NCBI GenBank assembly: GCA_019636655.1
Contig: JAHBXB010000002.1
Coordinates: 818,537 to 882,536, forward strand
Direction of reading: 5' to 3'
Source: Phycisphaeraceae bacterium
GTDB taxonomy: Bacteria; Planctomycetota; Phycisphaerae; Phycisphaerales; UBA1924
DNA length: 64,000 bases
Under the pieces are notes generated by a model. It made no database searches, was not told the DNA's origin, and saw only the letters and a list, made by a program, of their open reading frames with translations. Positions 7,534-18,100 of the stretch are shown here, piece after piece (position 1 is the first letter of the stretch; every line of letters starts with the position of its first letter). A program made the translations under genes and the position numbers.

Positions 7534-10119
7534 ATGGCCAAGTGTGAGATGGTGATTAACTACGTGCCCGGCGACGAGTGCCGGGTCGCGGTTCTTGAAG
7601 ACGGCGTGCTGGAAGAGTTCCACCTGGAGCGCGCCGACGCGGTGAGCCACGTCGGCAACATCTATCTGGGCACGGTGGTGAACGTCGAGCCGGCGATCCA
7701 GGCGGCGTTCGTCGACTTCGGGCTCGACTCGTCGGGGTTCCTGCACGTCTCGGACCTGCACCCCCGCTACTTCCCCGGCGAGGACTCCGAGACGACCGAG
7801 ATGGTCGGCAAGAAGACGCCGCGGCGCGAACGCCCGCCGATCCAGCAGTGCCTCCGGCGCGGGCAGGAGATCGCGGTGCAGGTGCTGAAGGAGGGCGTCG
7901 GCACCAAGGGCCCGACGGTCACCTCGTACCTCTCGATCCCCGGCCGCTTCCTGGTGATGATGCCCCTGATGGACAAGGTGGGGGTGTCGCGGAAGGTCGA
8001 GGACGAGGACACGCGCCGCCAGATGCGGGAGATCCTTGACCAGCTCGACCTTCCCGAGGGCTTCGGCTTCATCCTCCGCACCGCCGGCCTGGAACGGACC
8101 AAGGCGGAACTCAAGCGGGACCTGGCCTACCTGCTGCGCCTGTGGCGGGACATGGAGAAACGCTGGAAGCAGGGCGCCCGGCCCCGCCTGCTCTACAGCG
8201 AGTCGGACCTGCTCGTCCGCGCCCTGCGCGACATGCTCTCCGGGGAGATCGACCGGATCATCATCGACAACGAGGCCGCGCTGAACCGCGCGGCGAGGTT
8301 CCTCAAGATCGTCGCCCCCCGGTCCGCCGCCAACCTGGTGCACTACACCGGCAAGACCCCGGTCTTCCACGCCATGGGCGTCGAGCCGCAGATCCACACG
8401 ATCCACTCGCGCGAGGTGCCCCTCAAATCCGGCGGCCGGCTCGTGATCGACGAGACCGAGGCTCTGGTCGCGATCGACGTGAACTCGGGCAAGTCGCGCG
8501 AGGCCCGCGACGCCGAGACGAACGCCTACGAGACCAACCTCGAGGCGGTCGACGAGATCTGCCGCCAGCTCCGCCTGCGCGACGTCGGCGGCATCATCGT
8601 CAACGACCTCATCGATATGCGATCGGCCAAGCACCGGCGCGACGTCGAGACGCGGATGAAGGACAACCTCAAGAAGGACCGCGCCCGCACCACCCTCGCG
8701 CCCATCTCCCCGTTCGGGATCCTGGAGATGACGCGCCAGCGGATGCGCGGCAGCCAGGAGAGCCAGCACTTTGCCGACTGCCCCGTCTGCCGCGGGCGGG
8801 GCCTGGTGCAGAAGCCCGACTCGGTCGCCGACGATGCGATCCGCGAACTGGCGACCGTGCTGCAGAACAGCCGCGTGCACCGCGTCGAGATGGTCGTCGC
8901 CCCGCGTCTGGCGGGCGAACTGCTCTCCGACAAGCGGCACACGCTCTCGCGCCTGGAACGCACCGCGGGGAAGAACGTGCACGTGCGGGTCTCCGAGGCG
9001 ATCCCGGTCGACCGCATCTCGTTCTACGCCTACGACGACCGCGGCGCGGACATCGATGTCGCCCGCCTGCCGGCGCCCAAGGCCAACACCGAGGATCTCG
9101 TTCCGTTTGTCGACACCACCCAGCCCGGCCAGGACTGGGCCGTGGACACCGAGGAGGAGGCCAAGGCGGTCGCGGCGAGCGAGGCCGCCGAGGAGCCCGC
9201 AGCGCCGGAGGACACCGGCCCGGACTTCCTCTCCTCCGACGACTCCGACAGCACCGACGACATCACCAACCCTGCCGAACTGGCCGGCTCCCCCGCGAGC
9301 AAGCGACGCCGACGACGACGCGGGCGCGGCGGCCGCGACCGCGCTCAGGACTCCGAAGGCCAGGGTCGGGGAGAGGCGCAGGAGCAGGGCAGCGGCCAGC
9401 GACGCTCGGGCCGTTCTTCCAACGGCGACGACCGGCGATCCCGGCCGGATGCCGACGCGCCCTCACGATCCTCCCGCGGCGAAGAGGGCGAGCAGCCTCC
9501 CGCACACGCCGACGCCGCGGGTGAATCCGCTCCCGAAAGCGATGGCGAGGGTGGGCGGCGCCGACGACGCCGGCGCCGACGACGCGGCGGGCGCGGCCGC
9601 GGCGAACAGGGCGGCGCCGAGAACGGCCAGCCGGCCGAGGGCGAGGCCACCGAAGCAGCGCCGGAGGCCTCGCCGGATTCCAGCGTTCACGCGCACGCCC
9701 GCGGCGGAACCTATGAGATCCTGGGCACACCAGAGGGCGGCGCGGAGAGTGAGCCACCAGCAGCCGAGCCCGGCGGCGACGATCCCGAATCCGCCGAGCA
9801 CCCCGACACGGCCGAGGGCGGCGCCCCCGGCGAGCAAGGAGAAGGCGCCGGGCGGCGGCGGCGGCGGCGGCGCCGACGCGGCCGCGGCGGTCGTGGCGGC
9901 GGCGGATCGGGCGAGGGTGAAGGAAACGGCGGCGGCGGGAATGCCGGCGGCCAGGGCGAGGCCCCGAGGCCGCGCCAGCAGCAACAGCAGCGCCGCGAAC
10001 CGGATCGCCCGCCAGCGCCCCCGGCCTCGGCGCCGCCCAAGCCGGCCCTGCCGCGCACGCTCTATGCCTTCCGCCGCAAGCTCTCCCCGAGCGAACGGGC
10101 CAGGATCAAGCCGGAGTGA
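7534..10119 (+). CDS. rne: Ribonuclease E/G family endoribonuclease with long Arg/Gly-rich tail
   Basis: Endonuclease for mRNA decay and rRNA processing. S1 RNA-binding domain at about residues 35-130 (VGNIYLGTVVNVEPAIQAAF), then the RNase-H-like catalytic part with the metal-binding Asp residues in EALVAIDVNSG (about 313) and NDLIDM (about 357). The zinc-link CPVCRGRG is at about 416. The catalytic half ends near residue 520. The rest (about 340 residues) is disordered, with acidic Ala/Glu stretches broken by three Arg runs and Arg/Gly-Gly blocks, likely an RNA-binding or degradosome scaffold. The tail is not homologous in detail to that of E. coli RNase E. The ATG at 7534 is preferred over GTG 7528, which overlaps the Shine-Dalgarno. 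It lies 51 nt before dxr. Confidence 0.92.
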   Translation: MAKCEMVINYVPGDECRVAVLEDGVLEEFHLERADAVSHVGNIYLGTVVNVEPAIQAAFVDFGLDSSGFLHVSDLHPRYFPGEDSETTEMVGKKTPRRERPPIQQCLRRGQEIAVQVLKEGVGTKGPTVTSYLSIPGRFLVMMPLMDKVGVSRKVEDEDTRRQMREILDQLDLPEGFGFILRTAGLERTKAELKRDLAYLLRLWRDMEKRWKQGARPRLLYSESDLLVRALRDMLSGEIDRIIIDNEAALNRAARFLKIVAPRSAANLVHYTGKTPVFHAMGVEPQIHTIHSREVPLKSGGRLVIDETEALVAIDVNSGKSREARDAETNAYETNLEAVDEICRQLRLRDVGGIIVNDLIDMRSAKHRRDVETRMKDNLKKDRARTTLAPISPFGILEMTRQRMRGSQESQHFADCPVCRGRGLVQKPDSVADDAIRELATVLQNSRVHRVEMVVAPRLAGELLSDKRHTLSRLERTAGKNVHVRVSEAIPVDRISFYAYDDRGADIDVARLPAPKANTEDLVPFVDTTQPGQDWAVDTEEEAKAVAASEAAEEPAAPEDTGPDFLSSDDSDSTDDITNPAELAGSPASKRRRRRRGRGGRDRAQDSEGQGRGEAQEQGSGQRRSGRSSNGDDRRSRPDADAPSRSSRGEEGEQPPAHADAAGESAPESDGEGGRRRRRRRRRRGGRGRGEQGGAENGQPAEGEATEAAPEASPDSSVHAHARGGTYEILGTPEGGAESEPPAAEPGGDDPESAEHPDTAEGGAPGEQGEGAGRRRRRRRRRGRGGRGGGGSGEGEGNGGGGNAGGQGEAPRPRQQQQQRREPDRPPAPPASAPPKPALPRTLYAFRRKLSPSERARIKPE

Positions 10120-10170
10120 TTTCCACGCCGCTGCGGCGGCACCGCGTCCAGCGCCAAGGAACAATCGTCC

Positions 10171-11385
10171 ATGCCATCGGGTGACCCCAACGAGTGCCGC
10201 GTGATCCTGCTCGGATCGACGGGGTCGATCGGGACGCAGACGCTCGACGTGATCGAGCACCTCAATCGCCTGCACGAGCAGCGGCTGTATCCCATGCGCT
10301 TCCGCGTCGTCGGCCTCGCCGCCGGCCGCAACGGCGCGGCGCTGGCGGACCAGGCCAGGAGGTTCGATTCCGCCGCGATCGCCCTCGCCGACGAGAACGC
10401 GGACGACTGCCCGCCGCGGGCGATGCGCGGCGGCGACTCGGCCCTGCGCCTCGTGCAGAGCGTGGAGTGCGATGTCGTGCTCGCCGCGATGGTGGGCGCG
10501 GCGGGCCTCCCGGCCACGCTGGAGGCCGCGCGCCTGGGGCGGAACATCGCCCTGGCGAACAAGGAGACGCTGGTCGCCGCCGGGGAGCTCGTCGTGCCGG
10601 CCGCCGTGGAATCCGGCTCGCGGCTGCTGCCGGTGGATTCCGAGCACGCCGCGCTGTGGCAGTGCCTGCAGGGGCTCTCTCCGGACGGCGGGGCGTCGGC
10701 GTGCCCGCCGCTCGCCGAGCCCCCGGCCATCGCACGGGCCGTGATCACCGCCTCGGGCGGTTCATTCCGCACGTGGACTCGCGAGGAGACCTACCACGCG
10801 ACCGTGGAGCAGGCCCTCAAGCACCCGACGTGGTCGATGGGGCCGAAGGTCACGATCGATTCGGCCTCGCTCACCAACAAAGCCCTGGAGGTGATCGAGG
10901 CCCACTGGCTCTTCAACCTCCCTGGGGAGAAGATCGGGGTCCTCGTCCACCCGCAGTCGATCGTCCACGCCATGGTCGAGCACCACGACGGCTCGATCAT
11001 TGCCCAGCTCGCCGCACCGGACATGCGCAACCCGATCCAGTACGCCCTGACGTGGCCGCACCGCCCGCCCGGCGTCGCCCGCCGCATGGATTTCAGGGCG
11101 TTTGCCTCGCTGGAGTTCAGCGAGCCCGACACCGACCGCTTCCCCGCGCTGAAACTCGCCTACCAGGTCATCGAACGCGGCGGCACCACCGGCGCCACCT
11201 TCAACGCCGCCAACGAGGCGGCCGTCGAAGCGTTCCTCGCGCGGCGCATCCCCTTTGGCCGCATCCCCGAACTCTCCGGGCAGGCCCTGCTCGACCTCGG
11301 CTCCTCGCCCGTTCGCGACCTCGCCGACGTCCAGGCCGCGGACCGCGAGGCGCGGCGCTACGTCGCCTCGAAACTCGGGGCCTGA
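10171..11385 (+). CDS. dxr: 1-deoxy-D-xylulose 5-phosphate reductoisomerase
   Basis: NADPH-dependent second step of the MEP isoprenoid pathway, converting DXP to 2-C-methyl-erythritol 4-phosphate. Features: NADPH-binding GSTGSIG near residues 15-21, ANKETLVAAGELV, the metal/substrate motif PVDSEHAALWQCL, the flexible loop ASGGSFR...HPTWSMGPKVTIDSASLTNK, and EVIEAHWLF with HPQSIVHAMVE. Its 404 residues match the family. The ATG follows AAGGA. It is probably transcribed with the upstream RNase gene. The usual partner rseP is not next to it; a glycosyltransferase array follows 116 nt later. Confidence 0.96.
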   Translation: MPSGDPNECRVILLGSTGSIGTQTLDVIEHLNRLHEQRLYPMRFRVVGLAAGRNGAALADQARRFDSAAIALADENADDCPPRAMRGGDSALRLVQSVECDVVLAAMVGAAGLPATLEAARLGRNIALANKETLVAAGELVVPAAVESGSRLLPVDSEHAALWQCLQGLSPDGGASACPPLAEPPAIARAVITASGGSFRTWTREETYHATVEQALKHPTWSMGPKVTIDSASLTNKALEVIEAHWLFNLPGEKIGVLVHPQSIVHAMVEHHDGSIIAQLAAPDMRNPIQYALTWPHRPPGVARRMDFRAFASLEFSEPDTDRFPALKLAYQVIERGGTTGATFNAANEAAVEAFLARRIPFGRIPELSGQALLDLGSSPVRDLADVQAADREARRYVASKLGA

Positions 11386-11501
11386 TGCGAACGGGCCGCA
11401 GGGCGGGGAGCGCCGCTATTCTCCTCTCGTGCACGCCCCGAACCCAGTCATCGCCGACACGGTTCACGCCCGCACGAGCCCGCTCCGCGCCGGGGTGAGG
11501 C

Positions 11502-13307
11502 ATGGCTGACGCCGCGTCCATCGCGACCCAGGCCCGCGGCATGGCCGCGACCGGCCGCGTGGACCAGGCCCGCGCCCTCCTCGCCCGCGCGCTGGCCAAG
11601 CAGGGCGGCAACGCCGAGCTCAACCTTGCGATGAGCGCGGTATGCCTCGCCGCCGGCCAGCGCGACCAGGCCGCGTTCTACTCGGACCGCGCCGCCAAGG
11701 CCCGGCCGGACAACGCCCCGACCCTGCTCGAACACGCCGGGGTGCTGATCGCCGCCTCCCGCCTCGCCGATGCGGAGGCCGCTTATGCCCGCGCCGTCGC
11801 CCTCGCGCCCCGCCACCCGCAGGCCCTGGCAAACTACGCCGCGTGCCTGGTGCTGCGCGAGAAGTACGCCACCGCGATGGCCCAGTGCCGCGCCGCCGCC
11901 CGGGCCGGCCTGGAGCACCCCAACCTCACGGCGACGCACGCCTCGGCCCTCCGCTGCATGGGGCTCGTCGAGGAGGCCGTCGGCGTGATCCGCGACGGCG
12001 CCCGCCGGTGGCCCGACGACCTCACGCTCGCCGAGGCGCACGCCACCGTGCTCAACTACGTGCCCGACGCGGAGCTGCCCGAACTGCTCGCGGCGCACAA
12101 GCGCTGGGCCATGATGGTGGAGCGCGCCGCTCTGGCCCAGGGCGGACGCCTTCCCGAGGTCGTCCTCTCCGCCGCCGACGCCGGGCGCGGGCTGCGCGTC
12201 GGCGCGATGTCGCCGGACTTCCGCGAGCACGCCGTGGTCTCGTTCTGCGAGGCCGTGCTCACGCACCTCCCGCGCGACCGCTTCGAGGTCACCGCCTACT
12301 TCACCACCAACACCCACGACCACGAGAGCGACCGCCTCGCCCGTCTCGTCGACCGTTGGCGCGAGTGCGGCTCTCTCGACAACCGCGCCCTCGCCAAGCA
12401 GATCCGCGCCGACGGCATCGACATCCTCATCGAACTCAGCGGCCTCACCCGCGGCCAGCGACTCGGCGCCGTCGCCCTCCGCCCCGCCCCGGTCCAGGTG
12501 ACCTACATCGGCTACCCCAACACCACCGGCCTCGCCGCGATCGACTGGCGGCTCATCGACGCCCACACCGACCCGCCGGGCGCCGAACGCTGGTGCGTCG
12601 AGCGTCTCGCCCGTCTTGACCCCTGCTTCCTCTGCTACACCGCGCCGCAGAGCACCCCCGCGGAGTTCTCCCGCATCGACGACGGCGACGACACGATCGT
12701 CTTCGGATCGTTCAACAACCTCCAGAAGATCACCAGCCGCGTCATGGCCGTCTGGGCGAGCCTCCTCAAGGAGGTCCCGCGATCCCGGCTCATGCTCAAG
12801 AGCCCCGGGCTGCGCGAGGAGGAGGTCCGCTCCGAGGTGCTCGCCCGCTTCGAGCACCTCGGCGTCGATCGCTCCCGCATCGAGACTATGCCCCCCACCG
12901 ATCGCATCGCCGACCACCTCCAGCAGTATCGCCGCATGGACATCGCCCTCGACACCTTCCCCTACAACGGCACCACGACCACCGGCGAGGCCCTGTACAT
13001 GAGCGTCCCTGTCGTCACGCTCGAGGGCGTCGGCCACCCGGCCCGCGTCGGCGAGAGCATGCTCCGGGCCGCCGGGCTCCCGGAACTCGTCGCCGCCGAC
13101 GAGGCCGGCTACGTCCGCGTCGCCGCGGCCCTCGCGGCGGACCGCCCACGACTCGCCGACCTGCGGGCCAATCTCCGGGACCGCGTCCGCCGCAGCCCCC
13201 TCTGCGATGGCCCCCGATACGGCGCCCAGCTCGGTGCCGCCCTGGAAAAGATGTGGGCCCAGCGCTGCGAGACCCCCCCGCCGCCACCCCACGGGGACAT
13301 CGCGTGA
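11502..13307 (+). CDS. TPR / GT41 SPINDLY-like O-glycosyltransferase, module 1
   Basis: Member of the COG3914 SPY/O-GlcNAc-transferase group. About 200 N-terminal residues are TPR-like helical pairs (for example ADAEAAYARAVALAPRHPQALANYAACL). The GT-B catalytic part follows, with MSPDFREHAV at about residue 236 (the His position matches the conserved catalytic-region His of GT41), GYPNTTG at about 337, FGSFNNLQK with the nucleotide-contacting Lys, and the sugar-nucleotide signature DTFPYNGTTTT at about 484. There is no signal peptide, so it is cytosolic. It is first of four adjacent paralogues and overlaps the next gene by 4 nt (GTGA), implying translational coupling. The donor sugar and the target proteins cannot be read from sequence. 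Confidence 0.88.
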   Translation: MADAASIATQARGMAATGRVDQARALLARALAKQGGNAELNLAMSAVCLAAGQRDQAAFYSDRAAKARPDNAPTLLEHAGVLIAASRLADAEAAYARAVALAPRHPQALANYAACLVLREKYATAMAQCRAAARAGLEHPNLTATHASALRCMGLVEEAVGVIRDGARRWPDDLTLAEAHATVLNYVPDAELPELLAAHKRWAMMVERAALAQGGRLPEVVLSAADAGRGLRVGAMSPDFREHAVVSFCEAVLTHLPRDRFEVTAYFTTNTHDHESDRLARLVDRWRECGSLDNRALAKQIRADGIDILIELSGLTRGQRLGAVALRPAPVQVTYIGYPNTTGLAAIDWRLIDAHTDPPGAERWCVERLARLDPCFLCYTAPQSTPAEFSRIDDGDDTIVFGSFNNLQKITSRVMAVWASLLKEVPRSRLMLKSPGLREEEVRSEVLARFEHLGVDRSRIETMPPTDRIADHLQQYRRMDIALDTFPYNGTTTTGEALYMSVPVVTLEGVGHPARVGESMLRAAGLPELVAADEAGYVRVAAALAADRPRLADLRANLRDRVRRSPLCDGPRYGAQLGAALEKMWAQRCETPPPPPHGDIA

Positions 13308-15085
13308 GCCGCGCCAGCATCAACCCCGCGGCGATCGATGCGATGCTCCGCGCCGGGCAGGCGGAGGCCGCGCGGGCCCAGCTCGCCCGCCACCTCCAGC
13401 GCCACCCGGCTGACGCCGACGCCGCCGCGATGATGAGCGGCGCCCTCGCACGGCTCAAGCAGGAGCAGCAGGCCGCGTTCTACGCCCAGCGCGCCGTCGA
13501 GATCGCGGGCAACGACCCCGCCCGCCTCGTCGGCGTCGGCGCCATCCTCGCCGGCCTGCGACGCACCGCCGATGCCGCGGTCGCCTACCAGCGAGCCGCC
13601 CGCGCACGCCCGCAGGATCTTGATATCCGTCTCGCGCTGCTCAACCACCTCTACCTCACCGGCGCCCTGGCCGATGCCGCCTCGAGCGCCGAGCAGGCCC
13701 AGGGCGAGATCGACCGGCCCCAGATCCCCCTCCTGCGTTCCTTCGCCCTCTCCGCCATGGGCCGCGCCGACGAGGCCGAGCGCGTCCTCGCCGAATCACT
13801 CGCCCGATTCCCGGGCGACCAGCCCCTCACGACCGCTCGCGCGGCGAACGCGAACTACTGCGAGCACCTCGCCGCTCCCGAGGTCTTCCAGCGACACGCG
13901 GACTACGGCCGGCTCCTGCAGACCGCCCACCCCACAACGCCACCCCCGTTCCGCAACAGCCGCGAGCCCGATCGTCGCCTGCGCATCGGCATCGTCTCGG
14001 CCGACCTTAGGACGCACTCGATCACGTTCTACATCGAGGCCTTCATGCGGCACGCCGACCGCGCAGCGGTCGAGATCGTCTGCTACTCCACGCTCAACGT
14101 CGAGGACTCCATCACCGCCCGCCTGAAGACCTATGCCTCTCTCTGGCGCGACGCCTCGTCCATGAACGACCGCGAACTCGCCGAGCAGATGCGCCGCGAC
14201 AACATCGACATCGCCCTCGACCTCATGGGCCACTGCTACCGCCACTCGCTCCGCGCCTTTCACCTCCACGCCGCCCCGGTCCAGGCCTCCTACATGGGCT
14301 ACCCCAACACCACGGGCGTCCCCGCCGTCGACGCCCGCATCGTCGACTCCCTCACCGACCCGCCCGGCGCCGAGGCCCTCGCCACCGAGCGGCTCATCCG
14401 CATCGACCCCTGTTTCCTCTGCTACACGCCGCCCCCCGCGGCCCCGCCCGTCTCCGATCGGCCCGGCGATGCGCCGGTCGTCTTCGGCTCGTTCAACAAC
14501 CTCGCGAAGATCGGCGACCGCGCGATCGCCCTGTGGACCCGCGTGCTCGACGCTGTCCCCGCCTCACGCCTGGTCATCAAAAACCTCTCGCTCCGCGACG
14601 CCGGTGTCCGCGAGATGCTCCGCGAGCGCCTCGCCGGCCACGGCGTGCCAATGGACCGCCTCGAACTCCTCGAACCCCCCGAGATCGTCGAGGACCACCT
14701 CAAGGTCTACTCGCAGGTCGATATTGCCCTCGACACCTTCCCCTACAACGGCACCACCACCACCTGCGAAGCCCTGTGGATGGGCGTCCCCGTCGTCGCG
14801 CTCGAAGGCCCGCCGGCCCCCGATGGGGGCCACGCCGGCCGCGTCGGGCTCACCCTCCTGAGCGCCGTCGGCCGGCGCGAGTGGGTCGGCGCAACCCCCG
14901 ACGACTACGCCGCCATCGCCGCGGCCCTCGCCTCCGACCGCGGCTCGCTCGCCTCGATCCGCCGATCGCTCCGCGCCCAGGTCGCCGCCAGCGTGCTCTG
15001 CGACGGCCCCGCCTTCGCCCAGCGGTTCAGCGGCGCCCTCCGTGCCCTGTGGCGAGACTGGTGCGCCGGCCCGCCCCAATCATGA
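13304..15085 (+). CDS. TPR / GT41 SPINDLY-like O-glycosyltransferase, module 2
   Basis: 593 residues with the same layout as its neighbours: TPR helices to about residue 200, then the GT-B domain. It is the most divergent at the first catalytic motif, reading SADLRTHS at about 232 instead of SPDFRxH, though the His is kept. GYPNTTG (about 332), FGSFNNLAK and DTFPYNGTTTT (about 477) are intact. The GTG start at 13304 overlaps the previous stop (GTGA) and has GGGGAC upstream; the open frame extends 51 nt further 5' but that part only shadows gene 1. The substitution may reflect a different acceptor. Confidence 0.87.
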   Translation: MSRASINPAAIDAMLRAGQAEAARAQLARHLQRHPADADAAAMMSGALARLKQEQQAAFYAQRAVEIAGNDPARLVGVGAILAGLRRTADAAVAYQRAARARPQDLDIRLALLNHLYLTGALADAASSAEQAQGEIDRPQIPLLRSFALSAMGRADEAERVLAESLARFPGDQPLTTARAANANYCEHLAAPEVFQRHADYGRLLQTAHPTTPPPFRNSREPDRRLRIGIVSADLRTHSITFYIEAFMRHADRAAVEIVCYSTLNVEDSITARLKTYASLWRDASSMNDRELAEQMRRDNIDIALDLMGHCYRHSLRAFHLHAAPVQASYMGYPNTTGVPAVDARIVDSLTDPPGAEALATERLIRIDPCFLCYTPPPAAPPVSDRPGDAPVVFGSFNNLAKIGDRAIALWTRVLDAVPASRLVIKNLSLRDAGVREMLRERLAGHGVPMDRLELLEPPEIVEDHLKVYSQVDIALDTFPYNGTTTTCEALWMGVPVVALEGPPAPDGGHAGRVGLTLLSAVGRREWVGATPDDYAAIAAALASDRGSLASIRRSLRAQVAASVLCDGPAFAQRFSGALRALWRDWCAGPPQS

Positions 15086-15105
15086 TGAGGTAGGCTTACC
15101 CGACG

Positions 15106-18100
15106 ATGGACCAGACCCGTGAAAGGCTCCGATCCGCCGAAGACCTCGCGCGCCAGGGCCGGCTCGCCGAGGCGAGGTCCATGGCCGCCGAGATCCTCCG
15201 CGCCCACCCCGCGAACGCCGACGCCCACTGCCTCCTCTGCTTCATCCTCACCAAGCTTGGCGACTACCCCGCCGCCATCTCCCACATCCGCGAGGCCCTC
15301 GCCCACGCCCCCGACGACGCCAACTACCTCTCCAACCTCGGCAAACTCCTGCTGCTCACCAGCGACAAGCCCCAGGCCGAGCAGGTCCTCCGCCGCACCC
15401 TCTCACTCCAGCCCGCCAGCGTCAACGCCAGCATCGACCTCGGTCACCTCCTCGAGGGTCTGCGCCGCTACGCCGACCAGCGCGAGGCCCTCCGCCGCGG
15501 CCTTGTCTACAACCCCAACCACCCGCTGCTCACTTCCAACTACGCCCTGGGCGCCATCGCCATGGGCGATGTCGACCACGCCGTCCGCGTCCTCCGGCGC
15601 TGCGCCACGGAAAACCCCGACCACCTGAACGTCGCCACCTCCCTCGCCAGCGCCCTCAACTACGCCGCCGGCGTCCCGCGCGAAGAACTCTTCGCCGCCC
15701 ACACCCGCATCGGCGCCCTCTCCGACCGCTACGTCCGCGGCACCCTTGGCCCATTCTCCAACGATCGCACCCCGGACCGCCGCATCCGTCTCGGCTTGGT
15801 CTCACCGGACTTCCGCGAGCATTCCGTCGCCCACTTCGTCGAGCCGCTCCTGGCGAACCTCGACCGCTCCGACCCTGGCGGCTTCGAGGTCTTCTGCTAC
15901 GACACCCTCGCCCGACGCGACTCAACTACCGACCGCCTGGAGCGCCTCGCCGACCACTGGCGCGATGCCTCCACCATCGGCGACCTGGACCTGGCCACCT
16001 CCATCCGGCGCGACGGCGTCGACGTCCTTGTCGACCTCGCGGGCCTCACCCTCGGCAACCGCCTCCCCGCGTTCCACGTCCGTGCCGCCCCGGTCCAGGT
16101 CACCTGGTGCGGCTACCCGAACACCACCGGCCTGCGGGAGATGGACTACCGCATCGTCGATGCCACCACCGACCCCGCGGGCAGCGAGCCGTGGTCCGTC
16201 GAGTCGCTCCTGCGCCTCGACCCTTGCTTCCTCTGCTTCCGCCCCCCCACCCAGGCCCCCGAGCCCGCCTCGCCGCCCCCCGACCTCCCGCCGACGTTCG
16301 TCTCCTTCAACGCGCTCCAGAAGATGAACGACCACGTCGTGGACCTCTGGGCACGCCTGCTCGACCGCGTCCCCGGCTCGCGCCTCCTGCTCAAGAACCT
16401 CGCCCTCAAGGACTCCCCCGTCCGCGAAGCCACCCTCGCCCGCTTCGTGCGTGCCGGCGTCTCCCCCGACCGGCTCGAACTCATCGGCTGGACCGACTCG
16501 CTCGCCGACCACCTCGCCCTCTACTCCCGCGCCCACGTCGCCCTCGACACCTTCCCCTACAACGGCACCACCACCACCTGCGAGGCCCTCTGGATGGGCG
16601 TCCCCGTCGTCACGCTCCGCGGCGACCGCCACGCGGGCCGCGTCGGCGAGAGCCTCCTGCTCGCCGCGGGCGCCCCCGCCGGCGATAACCCGCTCGGCTG
16701 GCTCGTCGCCGACACCGAAGAGGCATACCTCCAGATCGCCGCGGACCTCGCGACCGACCGCGCCCGCCTGAAGTCGCTCCGCGCCTCACTCCGCGCCGCG
16801 ATGCAGTCATCACCCCTGCGGGATGAAGCCGGCTTCGCCGCCCGCTTCGGCGCCGCGCTCCGCAGCGCCTGGCACGCCTGGTGCGCCGGCACGCAGCGCG
16901 TCCTTCCCCCCGGCCCACCTGCCCCATCCCCGCGCCCCGCGCCCCCGCCGTCGCGCCCGGAGATCAGCGCCGCTCTCCGCGACGCCCAGGCGAGCATCAA
17001 CTCCGGCCGATTCGATGCCGCGAAGGCAACGCTGCTGCGCGCCGCCCAGCGATTCCCGAAGGAAGGAGCGCTGCTCAACTCCCTCTCGGGCCTCCTGCTG
17101 CACATGGGCGAATCCGGCCCCGCCCTGTACTACGCCGAGCAGGGCGTCGCCCTCTTCCCCGATGACCCCGGCCTGCTCGCGACCCTTGGCCACGCCTTCA
17201 CGCTCACCGGCAAAGGCGAACGGGCCATCGCCACGCTCCGGCGCGCCGTCGCGCTCGACCCCGGACTCCCCGAAGCCGCCGGCGCTCTCGTGGAACTCCT
17301 CCTCCTTTCGTCCTCCCCCGCCAGCGCCGCCCGTGTCTGCCGGCACGCGCTCGACGCCCACAACGGCCCCGGCCACCGCGAACTCACGATCGCATACGCC
17401 ACGGCGCTGCTCGCCACCGGACGCCCCGCCGCCGCGCGGGCCCGCCTCCGCCCCATCGCCGATGCGAGCCACGCCGACCCCAAGACCATGGAGATCTGGG
17501 CCTCGACGCTCAACTACGACCCCACGGCCACCGCCGAAGAAAAAGCCGGCGCCCACTTCCAGTTCGGTGAGTCGCTCACGAACGCCCTCGCGGGCATCCG
17601 CATGCCCCCGCCGCCGGCGCCCAAGCCCGCCGACGCCGCGCGCCGCCTCCGCATCGGCCTCCTCTCCCCCGACTTCCGCGCCCACGCCGTCGCCACCTTC
17701 ATCGAGCCCTGGCTCACCCACCACGACCGCGAGCAGTTCGAGATCACCTGCTACTCCAGCGGCGGCGCCGAGGACGACGTCACCGCGCGATTCAAGAAAC
17801 TCGCCGCGCGGTGGCGCCCCGCGACCGAGCCCGACCACGCCGCCCTCGCCCGCAGGATCCGCGCCGACGGCATCGACATCCTCTTCGAACTCAGCGGCCT
17901 GACCCAGCTCAACCGCCTCGCCTCCATCGCCCTCCGCGCGGCGCCAATGCAGATCTCCGCGATCGGCTACCCCAACACCACCGGCCTGCGCCAGGTCGAC
18001 TACCGCCTCGTCGATTCCCTCACCGACCCCGCCGGCGCCGAACTGCTGCACACCGAGCGGCTGCTCCGCCTCGATCCCTGCTTCACCTGCTTCCGGCCGC

